A stretch of 13,131 bases of DNA from JAZGDL01 sp036477795 (lineage in GTDB: Bacteria > Planctomycetota > Phycisphaerae > UBA1845), in assembly GCA_036477795.1 (NCBI GenBank), contig JAZGDL010000198.1:1-13131 (forward strand). Direction: 5' to 3'. The notes beneath the pieces were generated by a model. It worked only from the letters and a program-made list of their open reading frames with translations, made no database searches and was not told the origin of the DNA. How positions within the stretch are numbered: the first letter of the stretch is position 1; every line of letters begins with the position of its first letter. The position numbers and the translations under genes were made by a program. This document shows, piece by piece, positions 12,766 through 13,131 of this stretch.

Positions 12766-13131
12766 ATGAGGTTCAGCCTGATCGACCGTGTTCTGGAATT
12801 GGAGCCCGCTGAGCGGATTGTCGCGGTCAAGGCGGTGAGCCTGAGCGAGGAGTATCTGGCTGAACACTTTCCGACCTTCCCCGTGCTGCCCGGTGTGTTC
12901 ATGTTGGAGTGCATGGTCGAGGCCGCTGCGTGGCTGGTGAGATCGGCCCAGGACTTCGCCCACAGCGTGGTATTGCTGGAATCCGCCAAGGGCGTTACAT
13001 ATAAAAGTTTCGTGGCCCCGGGCCACTTGCTGCGTGTAGAAGTCACTTGCCTGCGCTTGGCGCCGCAGGCCAGCCGGTTTTCAGGAGTCGGGCATTGCGA
13101 CGGGAGAGAAGTGGTCAAGGGCAGGTTTTGC
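12766..13131 (+). CDS. FabZ/FabA-type hotdog dehydratase, 3' end outside window
   Basis: First 122 codons of a 3-hydroxyacyl-ACP dehydratase-like protein. The segment EHFPTFPVLPGVFMLECMVEAAAWL (33-57) matches the FabZ active-site region, with the catalytic His at H34 and the catalytic Glu at E48, the same 14-residue spacing as FabZ. The following strand (VVLLESAKGVTYKSFVAPGHLLRVEV, 68-93) fits the central hotdog helix-to-strand layout. The family acts in fatty-acid elongation, dehydrating 3-hydroxyacyl-ACP. The start MRFSLIDRVLELEP is FabZ-like. The gene is open to the window edge. No strong ribosome binding site is visible, and the gene is 241 bp from the S1 gene, so it probably belongs to another transcript. 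It could be an aryl-polyene or other specialised FabZ-like protein. Confidence 0.85.
   Translation, partial: MRFSLIDRVLELEPAERIVAVKAVSLSEEYLAEHFPTFPVLPGVFMLECMVEAAAWLVRSAQDFAHSVVLLESAKGVTYKSFVAPGHLLRVEVTCLRLAPQASRFSGVGHCDGREVVKGRFC

Noticed and set aside
12561..13118. Minus-strand open frame at the right end
   Set aside because: The + strand there encodes a FabZ-like active site with correctly spaced His and Glu; the reverse frame has no recognisable features.

Overview
The window carries one 12-gene run, all on the + strand, followed by the start of a thirteenth gene. It looks like a chromosomal region of a high-GC member of the Planctomycetota, probably Phycisphaerae-like. This assignment is an inference from gene content (a GspE/GspF/pseudopilin set joined to PilM/N/O), the style of the prepilins, and the many dispersed palindromic and microsatellite-like repeats. 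No phylogenetic test was possible here.

Positions 1-10352 hold a type IV pilus / type II secretion-like assembly cluster. In order it encodes: an assembly ATPase (GspE/PilB, 5' end outside the window), the inner-membrane platform protein (GspF/PilC), the PilM-PilN-PilO inner-membrane complex, a PilP/GspC-like periplasmic protein, a GspG-like major pseudopilin, GspJ-like and GspI-like minor pseudopilins, a PilX/GspK-like protein, and a GspH/FimT-like pseudopilin. ATPase, platform and alignment complex would build a short periplasmic pseudopilus from the five prepilin-like proteins. No secretin (GspD/PilQ) or prepilin peptidase is present in the window. Positions 10353-10904 are a gene-free stretch with two identical 54-bp palindromic repeats and a possible promoter. 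A five-domain S1 RNA-binding protein (ribosomal protein S1 type) follows at 10905-12524, and a FabZ/FabA-type hotdog dehydratase gene runs off the right edge.

The most unusual aspect is the repeats and where they lie. (1) A 54-bp palindromic element (arms containing GGCTTTCCAGCC, ends TGTGGG...CCCACA) occurs six times in full and once truncated. Two full copies are inside genes in the same reading frame, each adding exactly 18 codons; one has lengthened a prepilin leader. (2) A compound microsatellite, an 8-bp GA-rich unit (GGGACGAA type) followed by a 7-bp unit (AATCCGC), is translated in three genes: as the C-terminal tail of GspE, the N-terminus of the PilX/GspK-like protein and a linker in the S1 protein. 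Both consensus units have no stop codon in any of the six frames. (3) A 24-bp palindrome (GGTGCGAGAA arms) is translated in PilM and PilO. (4) A GAGCCGCGACCGT-type repeat supplies the pilM stop codon and recurs as a foldback after the major pilin gene. (5) A 27-bp perfect hairpin lies before the gspH-like gene. Repeat DNA is thus being built repeatedly into the envelope and translation proteins of this organism.
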